Positions 11,815-22,510 of a stretch of 64,000 nt of DNA are shown piece by piece. Under the pieces are notes generated by a model that worked only from the letters and a program-made list of their open reading frames with translations, was not told where the DNA came from and ran no database searches. Each line of letters starts with the position of its first letter. Position 1 is the first letter of the stretch. The DNA is from Cyrtodaria siliqua (Eukaryota > Mollusca > Bivalvia > Adapedonta > Hiatellidae), in assembly GCA_037043455.1 (NCBI GenBank), contig JAWPHD010011499.1, positions 19,375 to 83,374 on the forward strand, read 5' to 3'. The position numbers and the translations under genes were made by a program.

Positions 11815-12622
11815 GTAAGTATTATTTTCTGTCGCAGCAAGAAGTGTAATGTTCCCTCGCAGAATATAAAAATCTCATGTGGGATAGTAAATTGCAAACA
11901 GGGTATTATTGTTTTGATGTGTTGCTGATATAGTAAATTTCAACCCCCAGGGGTATAGTCGTTTTGATCTAAATCAATGCTTTGCAAAAGTTGGAACAAC
12001 CCAGTCTATCTCCCACAGTCCTTTACAACTATAATCCTTGGTTTTCTTGCCTACCCTTCTTTGTCTTGTGTAAAAAAGTAAGCATTTATATATAGGATCT
12101 AAATTCGCATTTAACAGTGTGCTGAATGAATATGGCAATCGCATATTTTTACAGCCACAGGCACAGTTAACGTTATGAATCAACTATGAAAAAAGTTATT
12201 TAACCAGTAGCTAAGTGAATATAATTATTTAGAACAACACAAGGTCTAGATTGTTTAAAAGATGGTTAGGTCCCAAGATGTTACTCACATGGGTAGGAAC
12301 AGCCTCATTCCCCGGCTAACTGAAAGTTATATTTGAGACTTCTTAATTTTTTGCTGTCCCAGCAGCAAGGAAAGGCCTCACTTTGGCTGTGAAATATTTA
12401 TTTCTCAACAGAATTTCGAAACTAAGGTATTTTTTACTTACCACTGGAAATGCCAGTTCCAATGATATATAATGTACTTATGTTTTCTTGAAATTACTCA
12501 TGGTATTGCTCATGGTATTGCTGAAAAACCATTGGCTTATACAATCGCTCCTAACAATAACTATTGGTCGGGTTTAGACTCCACCAGAATGAACAGAATT
12601 TTTTCTTTTTTTCATTCTTTTT
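11815..12622 (+). other. Intron 3, 5' end: nothing recognised
   Basis: No repeat family, ORF homology or RNA structure was identified by eye in this stretch of about 800 bp. The minus-strand open frame at 11974-12183 has no recognisable domain. Confidence 0.4.
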
Positions 12623-12732
12623 AGCCGGATTGCATAGCGAATCCAGGCTTATAGTTTGGCGATTTCCGTCTGTTTGTCTGTCCATTGAAATCGCAATCCG
12701 GTATTCGCACCACTGTTGGTGCTTCACTTGTT
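12623..12732 (+). mobile_element. Minimal HINE-like element, 110 bp
   Basis: After a T run the 5' end is AGCCGGATT-gcatagcg-AATCCaGGCT, a hairpin. Then comes the GTCTGTTTGTCTGTCC tract, and then CGCAATCCGG, the reverse complement of the 5' stem. A 3' hairpin GCACCA-ctgt-TGGTGC is followed by TTCACTTGTT. There is no central array at all, so this copy shows the full set of terminal parts in about 110 bp. The family differs in sequence from A to I but has the same layout. Confidence 0.72.
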
Positions 12733-13526
12733 GTTTTATGTTTAATAAAGTTTGAGTTTGCCACTCACCACATATAAATGTTCCTATGCCAGTGTAACTG
12801 TAACTAGGAGTCAGAGGCTGTGCCGGTCGTCCCGGTGGTTCTGCAGCTAAGGAGTGGTTCAGGTTTGAAGGTGATAAAAAAATAATTGGGAAACTTTACC
12901 TTTCTTCTGCCTTCACTCGATCTATGCTTCTCTCTGTCCTATCATTTCACTATTTTTCTACCACCAACAGAAACATTATGGTCAAATACGACACTCAGTT
13001 TTTTAAAATGTAGATGCAGAAAGTATCTTGAGCACAGCTAGTGCTGACATCGAGAAAGGTGGATCAAATCAATTTCGTTTCTACATAGTATTTGATGAAT
13101 TTTGGTGCATTTTCAGAATATATTGATGAAAAACGTCGGAACCGGTGACCCACAACCCAAGACACACTTCACTAAATTTTATTTAACTACTGAAATATTC
13201 TGAAAATGGAACACCATTCATATAATGTCATGTAGGAAACACAGAACTTCTGCATTGTGAAAACATTGTACTTTTCTCGAACATACATGTATCATAATAA
13301 TGATTAGACAATACTTATGAATGAATTGAACACAGTTAGAAAATGTGTATTCAAAAAAAAGGCTGAAATCATATATATATACCTTTTTTCGTAATTACAT
13401 AATGTTAAAACATTGGTAGGGATCCGTAAGGAAGCTGGGTACTGTAGTTTGAAAAGAAAGTATACGCATCACGGTTTATATATATATCTAACAGATAGAT
13501 TGGTGTAGTAGATGGTCCGACCAAGT
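12733..13526 (+). other. Intron 3 sequence, no clear feature
   Basis: AT-rich, with short microsatellite-like TATATA near 13373 and 13480. GGAAACTTTACCTTTC near 12888 resembles GGAAACTTACCTTTG near 13761, hinting at diverged copies of one interspersed repeat, but the extent is unclear. Confidence 0.35.
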
Positions 13527-13625
13527 TAGACCAATTAGCTCAGTCGCTAGAGTATCGGAAAGGTAGTCCAAAGGTCGGAAGAACGAAAAGGTCCCGGGGT
13601 TGAGTCCTGGTCCGGCTGCACATTT
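13527..13625 (+). mobile_element. tRNA-derived SINE head
   Basis: The sequence has an A-box-like TTAGCTCAGTCGCTAGAG (about 13535-13552) and a B-box-like GGGTTGAGTCC (about 13597-13607). The spacing is about 60 bp, longer than a simple tRNA gene. Acceptor-stem pairing is poor, so it is a SINE head or tRNA pseudogene and not a functional tRNA. The body may run on to about 13790. Confidence 0.6.
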
Positions 13626-14186
13626 GTCTAGCCTTTATGACGATTGGTGATCCAGCCATTGTCGATCCGGACTGGATTCCGAGTTTCGTTCCATGCATTC
13701 TTTTTTGTGTGTGAGTGGGGTGGGGGGTGTTGCGAGTGGTGATGGTAAGTCACGATTACTAGGAAACTTACCTTTGAACATACTGCACAATCAAACGTGA
13801 ACTGTGCTCGCCCTACAGGTTTAACCTATTTCATATTACCTGAAAAATTAGTCCACCAATACACATATTATACAACCAGAGATGTAGTCAAGGACTATGT
13901 CACAGCTCCTGTATTGTGTCTTTTCTTCCTTGCGAAAGAATGTTTTACGGCGAATAAGTTTTATTGTCCACCATTGGTTAGAGCACAATCGAGTGTATAA
14001 TGTGTGTGTTTTGAATACAATGCATTGATTGTATGTTGGGACATCATTTTGAAATTGCATTTCAATGATGCTATGGGAAATACTTTGAAGAGTTCCAAAT
14101 TTGACCCACAAACTATCGGACCTTGGATCGGTCTCACGACTCCTGATCATTGCGCATATGTGTTACTAATACTCGCACCGTCATTA

Positions 14187-15383
14187 AAGGGACACATAGC
14201 AATCTTGATTTGTTCAAATATTGCGCTGTCCCGCTGGTTTTATTTACTTTCGCATTTTTGCAATCATCAATATTAGTTATAAGAATAGTTCAAATCTAAT
14301 TGTTTTTATGCCACCGCCAAAATTGGTGGGGGCTATATTGTTATGGCATTGTCCGTCGGTTTGTTTGTCTGTCCGTTGTTTTTGCTCATATACTTAAAAT
14401 GCTTTCACAATTTACTTTCATAATTTGTTTGTTGATTACTAAGGTCATACAAAGACATTCCATTCTATTTCTGATCACCTGCGACCACAAGGTCAAGGTC
14501 ACACACTTAGAAGTTTTTCAGCAGGGGCATTAGTCGAATATCCGACATTCCAAGTTACATATAACTAATATTTGATTATATTATATTAAAACATCTGAAA
14601 GAATAACAAAGAGAAATTGAAAAACTCCCATAAAAAAACAAACATTATATGCAAGTGGGTTTAAAGTCCAAATGATACCGAGATTCTAATTTGAATGCTT
14701 GATAAATGGTTTAAAGTTGCTCTGTGTCCCTTAAAAGGAAAAGAAGGATTTTATGCTTAACAGACATTAAAAGTTTAAAATTCCAGTTTCAAAAGTGAAC
14801 ATTCGGAAGAACTAAATTATACAAAAGGATCCTTTTACGGTCAGACTGTCTTAGTTTTATGGCATAGTCTAAACCTTGAATGGAATGGAATTGGAATGAA
14901 ATGAGATTTTGATTCCAATCTCATTCCTTTCCATTCCATTCCAGTTTCATTTCCTGTTATAGAATAAAACGGAATGAATCTGGAAGAAAGTTGGAACAAA
15001 ACTGAAACATGTGAAATATGTTTATTTTACTATACAGCTGATACTCTAATTATCAGCAAAGCATGGGAACAACACTAATACATCTGACATTTCCTAAATA
15101 CAATTCTATCAAATAGAAGTATCCAAGGACAAATCTAACTCATACAACCTCTAACCTATTAAATCATATTTGATGTGACAGTGTATTATTAGCTTAGCCC
15201 AGTTGTCAGCAGCCTCCACTCAATTTTATGTAAACAATATGAGGTATTTCATTGGTTTGGAGAAATGTCAATTTATTTTAAAGGAACATGCAGCAATCTT
15301 GATTAAACTTTTTTTTCTACATAACTTCATTTTAGCAATCATTAAAATTAATTACTAGAATAGTTCAAAAGAAATTGTTTTTA
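14187..15383. repeat. Two diverged copies of an interspersed repeat
   Basis: 14187-14306 and 15282-15383 share AGCAATCTTGATT near the start and AGAATAGTTCAAA then AATTGTTTTTA at the end, in the same orientation. The first copy runs straight into the family F element at 14308. Function unknown; probably fragments of one transposable element. Confidence 0.5.
14308..14560 (+). mobile_element. HINE-like element, family F, short copy
   Basis: TTTTT is followed by ATGCCACCGCCAAAATTGGTGGGGGCTAT, a hairpin, and then a GTCCGTCGG...GTCTGTCCG tract. One partial unit with AAGGTCAAGGTCACAC remains. The 3' side shows GGGGCATTAG, which complements ATGCCCC of the family 5' stem, and the end then decays. The outer 3' boundary is approximate. 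Confidence 0.55.
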
Positions 15384-15945
15384 CATATCACTGACTGTTG
15401 ATTATATAAAGCAAAAATAATTATATGTATTCACTGGAAATTGGGGCACAACAAGGCACACTAGTTTATTGCAGGCAAAATTATGCAGTAGAAATGTAAT
15501 ACACCTGCTTGAATATAATTTAACATTTTGAGTTTTCAAATTTTCTTTGTAATTCTACCACATATTTGGATATATTATTATTATTTTTGCTTTATATAAA
15601 CAACAGTCACTGATATGTAAAAAAAATCTTTTGAAATATTCTATAGCTCTTTTTTTCCTTCAGAAAAGTCGAGGTAAAAAATAATAGAAGCTAAAAAGCA
15701 AACCCAGTAAGAAAACTTTTCTATGTACAAAACAATGAAATTATAAAGCTATATTTGTTTGAGTTATATCTATTATCCGTAGCCAAACTGCCAATGAAAA
15801 TCAAGTGATTTTATATACCGCGAGAGGCCGTGTTTCTGATCCCAAATGTCATTAATAATTTTGACATGGATGCTGTAAAACAATCTCATTCCAATCTCAT
15901 TCCATTCCATGATTCCATTTCAGGTTTTAGACTATGCCCAGTTGT
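14861..15945. mobile_element. TIR element with TGGAATGGAAT-rich ends
   Basis: The left end GGCATAGTCTAAACC and right end (complement) GGCATAGTCTAAAACC form terminal inverted repeats. These are followed on both sides by ATTCC/GGAAT-rich subterminal tracts. About 1.08 kb with no coding signal. Target duplication is not clear. A further inverted repeat sits inside (15384-15626). Confidence 0.6.
15384..15626. repeat. Internal inverted repeat, arms about 48 bp
   Basis: ACATATCACTGACTGTTG plus TATATAAAGCAAAAATAA on the left is matched by its reverse complement at about 15577-15622. The two arms enclose about 150 bp. It lies within the TIR element at 14861-15945 and may be a separate nested foldback MITE. 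Confidence 0.6.
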
Positions 15946-16447
15946 ATATCTATTCAAGTCTGAGGTCATGTGGATATAAACCCTGCTTTATAATTTAAGG
16001 TGACGAAGGGAAAAAACGCTTATATCAGTACATTGTTCTGTATTGTTAGATCAGTATTGCTTTCATAAGTCACCTAAAGTGGTGGTGTCTGTGGAGATTA
16101 GGTTTCAAATGAATGATTTTTATGGCATTTTAAAATCGGTCTGGACAAAGGTCACATCCTTATATTACATATAGGTGATATTTCTGCATGACCCAGTTTG
16201 TATGAGTTCATACTACCTGCTGTTGCAAGAGTAATGATAAGGCAGGGTGGCCACAGATTCTGGAAAACAGGGAAAATAGAGAAAATGGCTAAAACAAAAT
16301 CAGGGAATTGGAAGGGAATTTTATTTTACTGTACCCTTACCTAAAACAAAAAATTGATATTCGGGCAGAAAAAAAAGACTTTTCTTTCCATTATTGATAT
16401 ATCAGTTGTAAACATTTTATATGGTATTCATTTGCTTAAATGGTTTA

Positions 16448-16641
16448 TATGATATGAATGAATGAAATGAATTGTATAGTTGCACCAACAGCTAAGGTCA
16501 TATGAAGACTTTCCAGCTTCCATTGGTGGAGGAGGACCCCACCAGGTGCCCATGTGGGCATTTTCGTGCTCAGTCGGGCATCTGGGTAGAACCACCGACA
16601 GGTTCTGCAAACCAGCTGGATAGCTTCCAGATAACTGTGCC
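16448..16641 (-). mobile_element. 5'-truncated SINE, minus strand
   Basis: On the minus strand this matches the body of the full SINE at 33481-33745: CTATCCAGCTGG, CGGTGGTTCTACC, GCACGAAAA, TATGACCTTAGCTGTTGG. The tRNA-like head is missing. It abuts the 3' fragment of a family E element, so one may have inserted next to the other. Short open frames here are shadows of the repeat. Confidence 0.65.
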
Positions 16642-16722
16642 TCTTTTTCTGATGGTATGTCAGATGTATAATTTGTTGTTCTCTGAATAGTCGAGCAGCG
16701 CTGTTCTCCAACAGCTCTTGTG
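16642..16722 (+). mobile_element. 3'-end fragment of HINE-like family E
   Basis: The sequence matches the last 90 bp of the element at 9786-10758: TCTGATGGTAT, then GAATAGTCGAGCAGCGCTG. It ends in a better-preserved hairpin, GCTGTT-ctcc-AACAGC, and TCTTGT. Confidence 0.6.
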
Positions 16723-16752
16723 CATCTACTGTTGTTTACCTAAAACTGTAGA

Positions 16753-17387
16753 TTAACCCTTAACCGCTAAGCACAACTATAATAGCCTTTGCGTCCATTG
16801 TCAACCCAGATCAGCCTGCGAGTAAGAGTAACTTTGTCACATAAATGGAATGGTCTTAATTCAAAGAAAGAATGTTCCATTAGGCCATATCAAATTAATT
16901 CCGAGTTTATCATCCAAATTTTGGAAAAAATTGGGGCGGGGGCTGCAATTTTATTTTTTATTTTTTATTTTCCTGAGATGACATCAAACATCACAAAAAT
17001 ATTAATAACCAGAAGTATTATGTTTTGAACACTCTTTATTACCAATTGTCACTGCTATAACACACATTTGTATTTATAATGATATAAACTACCATGTATG
17101 TGAGTTTTAAAAGTTGAAGTTCTCAGTATAACTTACTTCTTATTGCTCGACGTCCGATTTGTTTACAAAATGTATTTCCGGTTCGGGCTAAATACTAACG
17201 CATTTTCGCATCTTTCACAGTCGTTTTTTTTGTTGTTTTTTGTTTGTTTTGTTTTTTAATTTTTTGTTTTTTTTTCGGACAAAATAAAAATTGTCAGGGC
17301 GGCATAAAATATTCGGGGCGGGCGGGGATGATAAACTGGGAATTAATTTTATATGGCCTTATATAAATGTAGCGGGTTAAGGGTTAA
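16753..17387. mobile_element. TTAACCCTTAACC MITE with nested insertion
   Basis: The left end TTAACCCTTAACCGCTA and right end TAGCGGGTTAAGGGTTAA are inverted repeats. Internal motif AACCCAGATCAGCCTGCG is shared with the short intact copy at 25961-26066 and a minus-strand copy at 37375. About 475 bp is a second element (16883-17358). No coding capacity. Confidence 0.7.
16883..17358. mobile_element. Foldback element nested in the TTAACCC MITE
   Basis: Terminal inverted repeats of about 35 bp begin GGCCATAT...AATTAATTCC...GTTTATCATCC on the left and end in their complement on the right. TTA flanks both sides (16880-16882 and 17359-17361), consistent with a 3-bp target duplication. Removing it restores CCATTATATAAATGTAGCGG, which matches CCATTATATATGTGTAGCGG in the related copy at 26036. 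The open frame at 16789-17028 crosses the junction and is not a gene. Confidence 0.75.
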
Positions 17388-17997
17388 ATAACAGGTTTTG
17401 CTTAGAAACAGTATATATACTGAATCAAACAGGTAATGCACCAGTATTAAGGCAATAACTTTACTATCTCAATAATAACAATCAATAAATCAAAACAAAT
17501 TTCATTCTGAGCGAGACAAATAATTTGTCAATAACGACTAAATTAAACCACCTGTCGGTACCAGTTGGCATATAATAAGTTCATACATTAAATGTATTGT
17601 CTACAGTGTATTGTCTACAGTAAACTCTAACCCTATGACCAAGCTCCACATCACTAGTGACATTGTCCTTGAATTCAGAAGAAAGACTTGGTCAACTTCT
17701 GTTTAAGTTTTATTTCTCCTCCACAAAAGTTTGCTTTGAAAGTGGGTCTAGATAACCGTACCGTAGATAATCCGTTATCTTAGTGACAACAGTCCTTGAC
17801 ATTGTATACAGAACTTTGTATTAAAATAGTTTTTGTTAAACTTAATGTCAGCATTATTTTTCATGTTTAGTGTTTTCAGAAATGTGAAGGTATTATAGCT
17901 TTGACAGTTTAAACATTCACTGATCATTCAGGCGCCACCATACCATTAGTCTTAATTCACTTGTACAAAATAAGTTTTGTTTGGGTAAAGTTCTTTT

Positions 17998-18150
17998 TTG
18001 TGTCGAGTGCGTAGCATGGCAGACACTTAGGGATCACTTTGTCCGTCTTCTGTCGTCGTCTGTCATCGTTCTTCATACCTTAACCTGCAACCTAACCTTG
18101 GCCATAACTTGAAAAGTTTTGATTTATGTTCATAGAACTTCACACACATA
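17998..18150 (+). mobile_element. 5'-end fragment of a HINE-like element
   Basis: TTTTTT is followed by GTGTCGAGTGCGTAGCATGG, a GTCCGTCTTCTGTCGTCGTC tract and part of one unit (ACCTGCAACCTAACCTTGG...). It resembles other 5' ends in the window but stops where LINE sequence starts. Boundaries are approximate. Confidence 0.45.
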
Positions 18151-18489
18151 GTCATCTTACCTCATTGTCGACAAAACTAATATATGAACACCAATCAGGT
18201 TTTCGAAAAAATCATTTGTGTCAAACAGCACTTATATACACAGTTGATAAATGGCTCAAGGAAATAGATTCAGGAAATCTTGTAGGCGCACTTTTCTTAG
18301 ATCTTTGTAAAGCCTTTGATTTAAATGAAATCCTTTTGTTAAAATTAAAACTGTATCATTTTACAGAAAATTTGAGTCTTATCTTTCAAACAGAAGCCAA
18401 GTAGTTAAGATCGGAAATTGGATTTCAAATGCTCTTCCAGTTATTTCTGGAGTACCTCAAGGTTCGATATTAGGTCCGCTACACTTTTT

Positions 18490-20847
18490 GTCTCACCTTT
18501 TCGAAGAAAAAAAGAGACATAGGTGTTGCTTTTCCGGCGGCGGTGGTGGTGGCGGCGGCGGCGACAACATTCAAGTTTTGAGTTTAGGTCATTTTCTCAC
18601 AAACTGTATGCACTAGACCTTTCAAACTTTGCTTATAGTTGTATCATGGGTGGTACATCGCATTGTGACAAAGCAAATGTGGAAGTGACCTTGACCCTCC
18701 AAGCAAAGGGCAGATAACTTACTAATTTTTAGGTTCAAGTTTTGCGTTTAGGTCTTTTTCTCACAAACCGTATGCACTAGACCTTTCAAACTTTGCTTAT
18801 AGTTGTATCATGGGTGGTACATTGCAACGTGACAAACCAAATGTGGAAGTGACCTTGACCCTCCAAGTAAAGGGCAGATAACTTAATAATTTTTAGGTTC
18901 AACTTTTGCGTTTAGCTCACTTTTTCACAAACTGTATGCACTAGACCTTTAAAACTTTGCTTATAGTTGTATCTTGAGTGGTACATCGCAACGTGACAAA
19001 GCAAATGTGGAAGTGACCTTGACCTCCAAGCAAGGGCAGATAACCTTATAATTTTTACCTTCAACTTTGGCGTTTAGGTCACTTTTTAACAAACTGTATG
19101 CACTAAGCCTTTCAAACTTTTTTTATAGTTGGATCTTGAGTGGTACATTGCAACGTGACAAAGCAAATGTGGATGTGACCTTCACCATCCAAGCAAAGGG
19201 CAGATAACTTTAATTGTTACTTTTACATCACTTTCTCATGAACTAGAATTATGCACTAGATGTTTTAAACCTAATTTATAGCTTAATCTTTGGAAGAAAA
19301 CATATTCTATTTTGACTAAGTTGTGTCTTTGTTAGTGCATCTTTTTTTTGGATGCCTGGATTTCATGTATGACCTTGACCTACTTTTCGGAGCTGATGAT
19401 TTTTAGCTCTACTGGCCAAAGGCCTTCTTTTTTCATCCGATCTTTACCAAACTTTACCACATTGTTAATATCATTGAAAGCTCGCACAAGTTCGAAAACC
19501 AGCCAGATCGGACCAATAATAGCGGAGTTATGGCCCTTGATTTAGTTAAAAATGCTATATTCAGCCTCGTTAATATGATAGGGCTTTCATTTTTCATCTG
19601 ATCTTTACCAAACTCACCAGATTTTTGCCTTTTTTTTTATTATTAGTAACTTTTTGCTTTAATTATATATATATTTTTTAATTATTTAGTTTTAATTATT
19701 TCTTTTGTTTGAATTTTTTTTTTTATTATTATTTTTTTTTTTTAATTTTCTTATTTCATTATTTTTTTGTTTGAATTTTTCTTTGGTGTTAACGCCATGT
19801 TAGCAAGAAGCATTGCTGTGCCTATTACATTTTTTTCCGGTTCATTGATTTTTGATGGAGTTACAGCCCCTTGACATTTTTTTTTTAAATTTTGTGATTA
19901 TTTTTTTAATTTTCTTATTTCATTACTTTTTTTGTTGTTAACGCCGTGTTAACAGGAAGCATTGCTATGCCTTTTGCATTTTTTTTCCGGTTCATTGATT
20001 TTTGATGGAGTTACAGCCCCTTGACATTTTTTTTTTTAATTTCTTGTCAGCGCTACTCCTCCTAAACGCCTTGTTGGATTTCGACGAAACTTGGCAGGAA
20101 ACATCGGTAAGATGTCTAGTTATGCATATCGCGCTTTTGCTCCAGTTTGCTGATTTATGATGGAGTTATGGCACTTCCTAAAGATTAGGATTTCTAAAAT
20201 ATTTCGCAGGAAGCCTCAGTATGATGTCTAATTGTGCAAAGCATGGTATATCAATGAAATTTTGGACAAGTTCGAAAACCAGCTAGATCTAGTTAGTAAC
20301 GACAGATTATGGCCCTTGATTTGTTGAAAAGAGCTATATTGTATTTTTGTATTTTCCTTTGTTAAATCTGTAGTTACTTTTTTTTATCTGATTTTTACCA
20401 TATTTGTTTAGAATGTTAATATAAACCCTCCCCACACCGCCCACCCATTTTTATGAAATTTCATTCATAGAAGAAAGTGGGACAAATTAAAAAATGCCCA
20501 TGCCAGACTAGACACAGCAGACATATTGCCCATGATTACCAGGTGAGCGATCTAAGTCCTGTTGTTTTTGCAATTTTTTAAAAAAACTGCTGATGGGAAT
20601 TTTATGTCGACAACCCTTGATTTAAGAGCCGTTTTAGCCAGTAGAGCATCAATAGGCCCTCTTGTTTTTAATAGAATGGCAGTTTGTTTTTAAAAAAATG
20701 CACTTAAATGTCATCTCAGCAAAGGGCAAACTCGATTGTTTTTAATTACTAAAATGTTTGCAAACTTTCATTTAAGCATCATTGACCTTTTTATTTTTAA
20801 GTCCAGCCCCCGTTAGGCGAGACATGTGAATCCATGGATTTCTTGTT
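18490..20847 (+). mobile_element. HINE-like element, family C, inserted in the LINE
   Basis: The 5' end after TTTTT is GTCTCACCTTTTCGAAG...GAGAC...AGGTG, nested stems. About four units of 160-165 bp follow (CTGTATGCACTAGACC near 18605, 18772, 18935 and 19095). The 3' end is GGCGAGACA, complement of TGTCTCACC, then AATCC-ATGG-ATT hairpin and TCTTGTT. A family D element is nested inside (19405-20666). The small open frames over the GGCGGCGG tract near 18540 are not genes. Confidence 0.7.
19405..20666 (+). mobile_element. HINE-like element, family D, nested in family C
   Basis: The 5' end after T4 is AGCTCTACTGGCC-aaa-GGCC, and the 3' end is GCCAGTAGAGC, then AGGCCC and TCTTGTT. Inside are degenerate units of about 165 bp containing TTCGAAAACCAGCCAGATC and AGAGTTATGGCCCTTGATT-type sequence, long T-rich tracts, and a foreign 3' end (CAGGTGAGCGATC...CCTGTTG near 20541-20565), which suggests one more nested element. 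A related copy ends at 40128. Confidence 0.65.
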
Positions 20848-22164
20848 TAGTTACGGTATATGTTAATGACATTCCCTTGTAAACTGAACAAACCAATGTA
20901 GATATGTATGCAAATAATACAACACTGTATGCATTTGGGAAATCAGTATCGTGTATTCAAACCAAATTGCAAGCAGATTTAAAAAATGTTAATGAGTGGT
21001 GTACGATAAATAATATGGTTATTAATCCCATAAAGTCAATTTGCATGATACTTGGTCCAAACAAACATTTAGCAAACTGTGCAGTATTGCTGCTTAAAAT
21101 AAATAACACAGCTATTCAAAATGTAAAAGTACAAAAGTTACTAGGCATATACTTTAATGAATCATTATCGTGGACAATTCATAATCTAAAACATGCAATA
21201 AACTTGTGTCAAAAATTAATCTATTGAAACGGATTTCTTATTATCTAACCTATGAGATGAAGAAACTTTTCTATAACTCTTATATTATGTCTACTTTGAT
21301 TATGGTTGTATAACATGGGGCCAAACAAATAAATTCTCTATCAATAGAATACTTAAAATCCAGAAGAGGGCCGCACGAATCATTCTCGCGAAACCTAGAA
21401 AAACACCGTCTAAACTAATGTTAAAGGAACTCCAGTGGCTTACCTTTCAACGCAGATGTGATGATCACACATGAGTTATGATTTATAAATCACTTAACAA
21501 TTAAACTCTGGATTACATAACCAATTTAATGACCTTCTCTTCAAATTCAAATTATAACTTAAGATCTGCTGCTAGGCAGGATATAGCTCATTTAAAACCT
21601 AAAACAAATATTCTTCAACATACTGTTGGATATTCAGGAATGGTAGTTTGGAACATGATTCCCATTGACATAAGAGCTTCACATTCTTTAATTACATTTA
21701 AGATTAAATACAAATCCTTTCTTTCAATGAATGAATGAAACTCCATTGTATTTTGTAACCCTGCATTACAAGTATAATAAATGTGTCTGTCTGGTTGAAG
21801 TTATATAATGATGCATGAACGGTTTTATCTTTCACCATATGCATGTATTGTAACATTGTATAGTTTTATAGATGGCCGTATTGTAAACAAGACTTGTATT
21901 TTTTTTGTAATTGCTATGTCTTAATATTTTACCTTCTTGAAATAAAGTTATTATTATTAATATTAGTATTATTATTATAAAGATTTCCAAAAACTCTTGA
22001 CTTAATTTTGGCAGTTTATGCCCCTTTTCATATAACTTTAACTTTAAATTTATCAAATGTATTTGTTTTATACTTAGTGTAACCATTCACTGGTGTTAAC
22101 CCTCACATTCCTACCGACACACCACACCCCTATCTTTAAAGTAGCTATCCTGCCAACAACAGCC

Positions 22165-22510
22165 AAAGTGTACAGATGTTCACCATTTCTAAACCTACTG
22201 ACAATGATGTATATATATATATAACTTACATATTTTAAGAATCCAAACTCTATAGATGCATTATAAATGGCTTAAACCAGCCACACCAAAGCCCAAAATG
22301 TAAGCGTTGAATAAAGAGTTACCAACTCATACTTCATTGTAAGCATATATTCAATCACGAGTATTTTAAGAACCTGTAAATCTATACTTTTAATCGGTAC
22401 ATATACATTATTATATGACCTGAACACCTGGATAGAGTTTTGATAAACAGTTTTGTAGTTTAATTTTTCCGTTATTTGGCGCATTACAGGGTTCAAATTT
22501 AACACTTATT
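22165..22510. repeat. Diverged interspersed repeat, copy 1
   Basis: TTTCTAAACCTACTGA, ATATAACTTACATATTTT, and later GGATAGAGTTTTGATA and TTGTAGTTTAATTTTTCCGTTA match the segment at 44422-45080 in the same order. Spacing differs by about 230 bp. No ends or coding signal are seen; it is probably an old transposable element. Confidence 0.5.

Larger units (their letters stand above)
18150..21960 (+). pseudogene. Non-LTR retrotransposon (LINE) reverse transcriptase, broken
   Basis: Fragments of one reverse transcriptase appear in order. HQSGFRKNH and LFLDLCKAFD lie before 18404. GVPQGSILGPL lies near 18450-18478 after a frameshift. VYVNDIPL and MYANNTTLY follow after 20850, and the C-terminal block YNLRSAARQD...VVWNMIP lies near 21550-21670. 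It ends in an (ATT)n tail at about 21945-21975. A 2.36-kb insertion splits the polymerase domain. The catalytic YADD box reads YANN, so both aspartates are lost, and there are also frameshifts and stops. The element is 5'-truncated; the domain order suits a CR1/Jockey-like clade, but the clade is not certain. Confidence 0.82.

Noticed and set aside
13527..13625. Candidate functional tRNA gene
   Set aside because: A and B boxes are present but spacing and acceptor-stem pairing do not fit; a SINE head is the better call.
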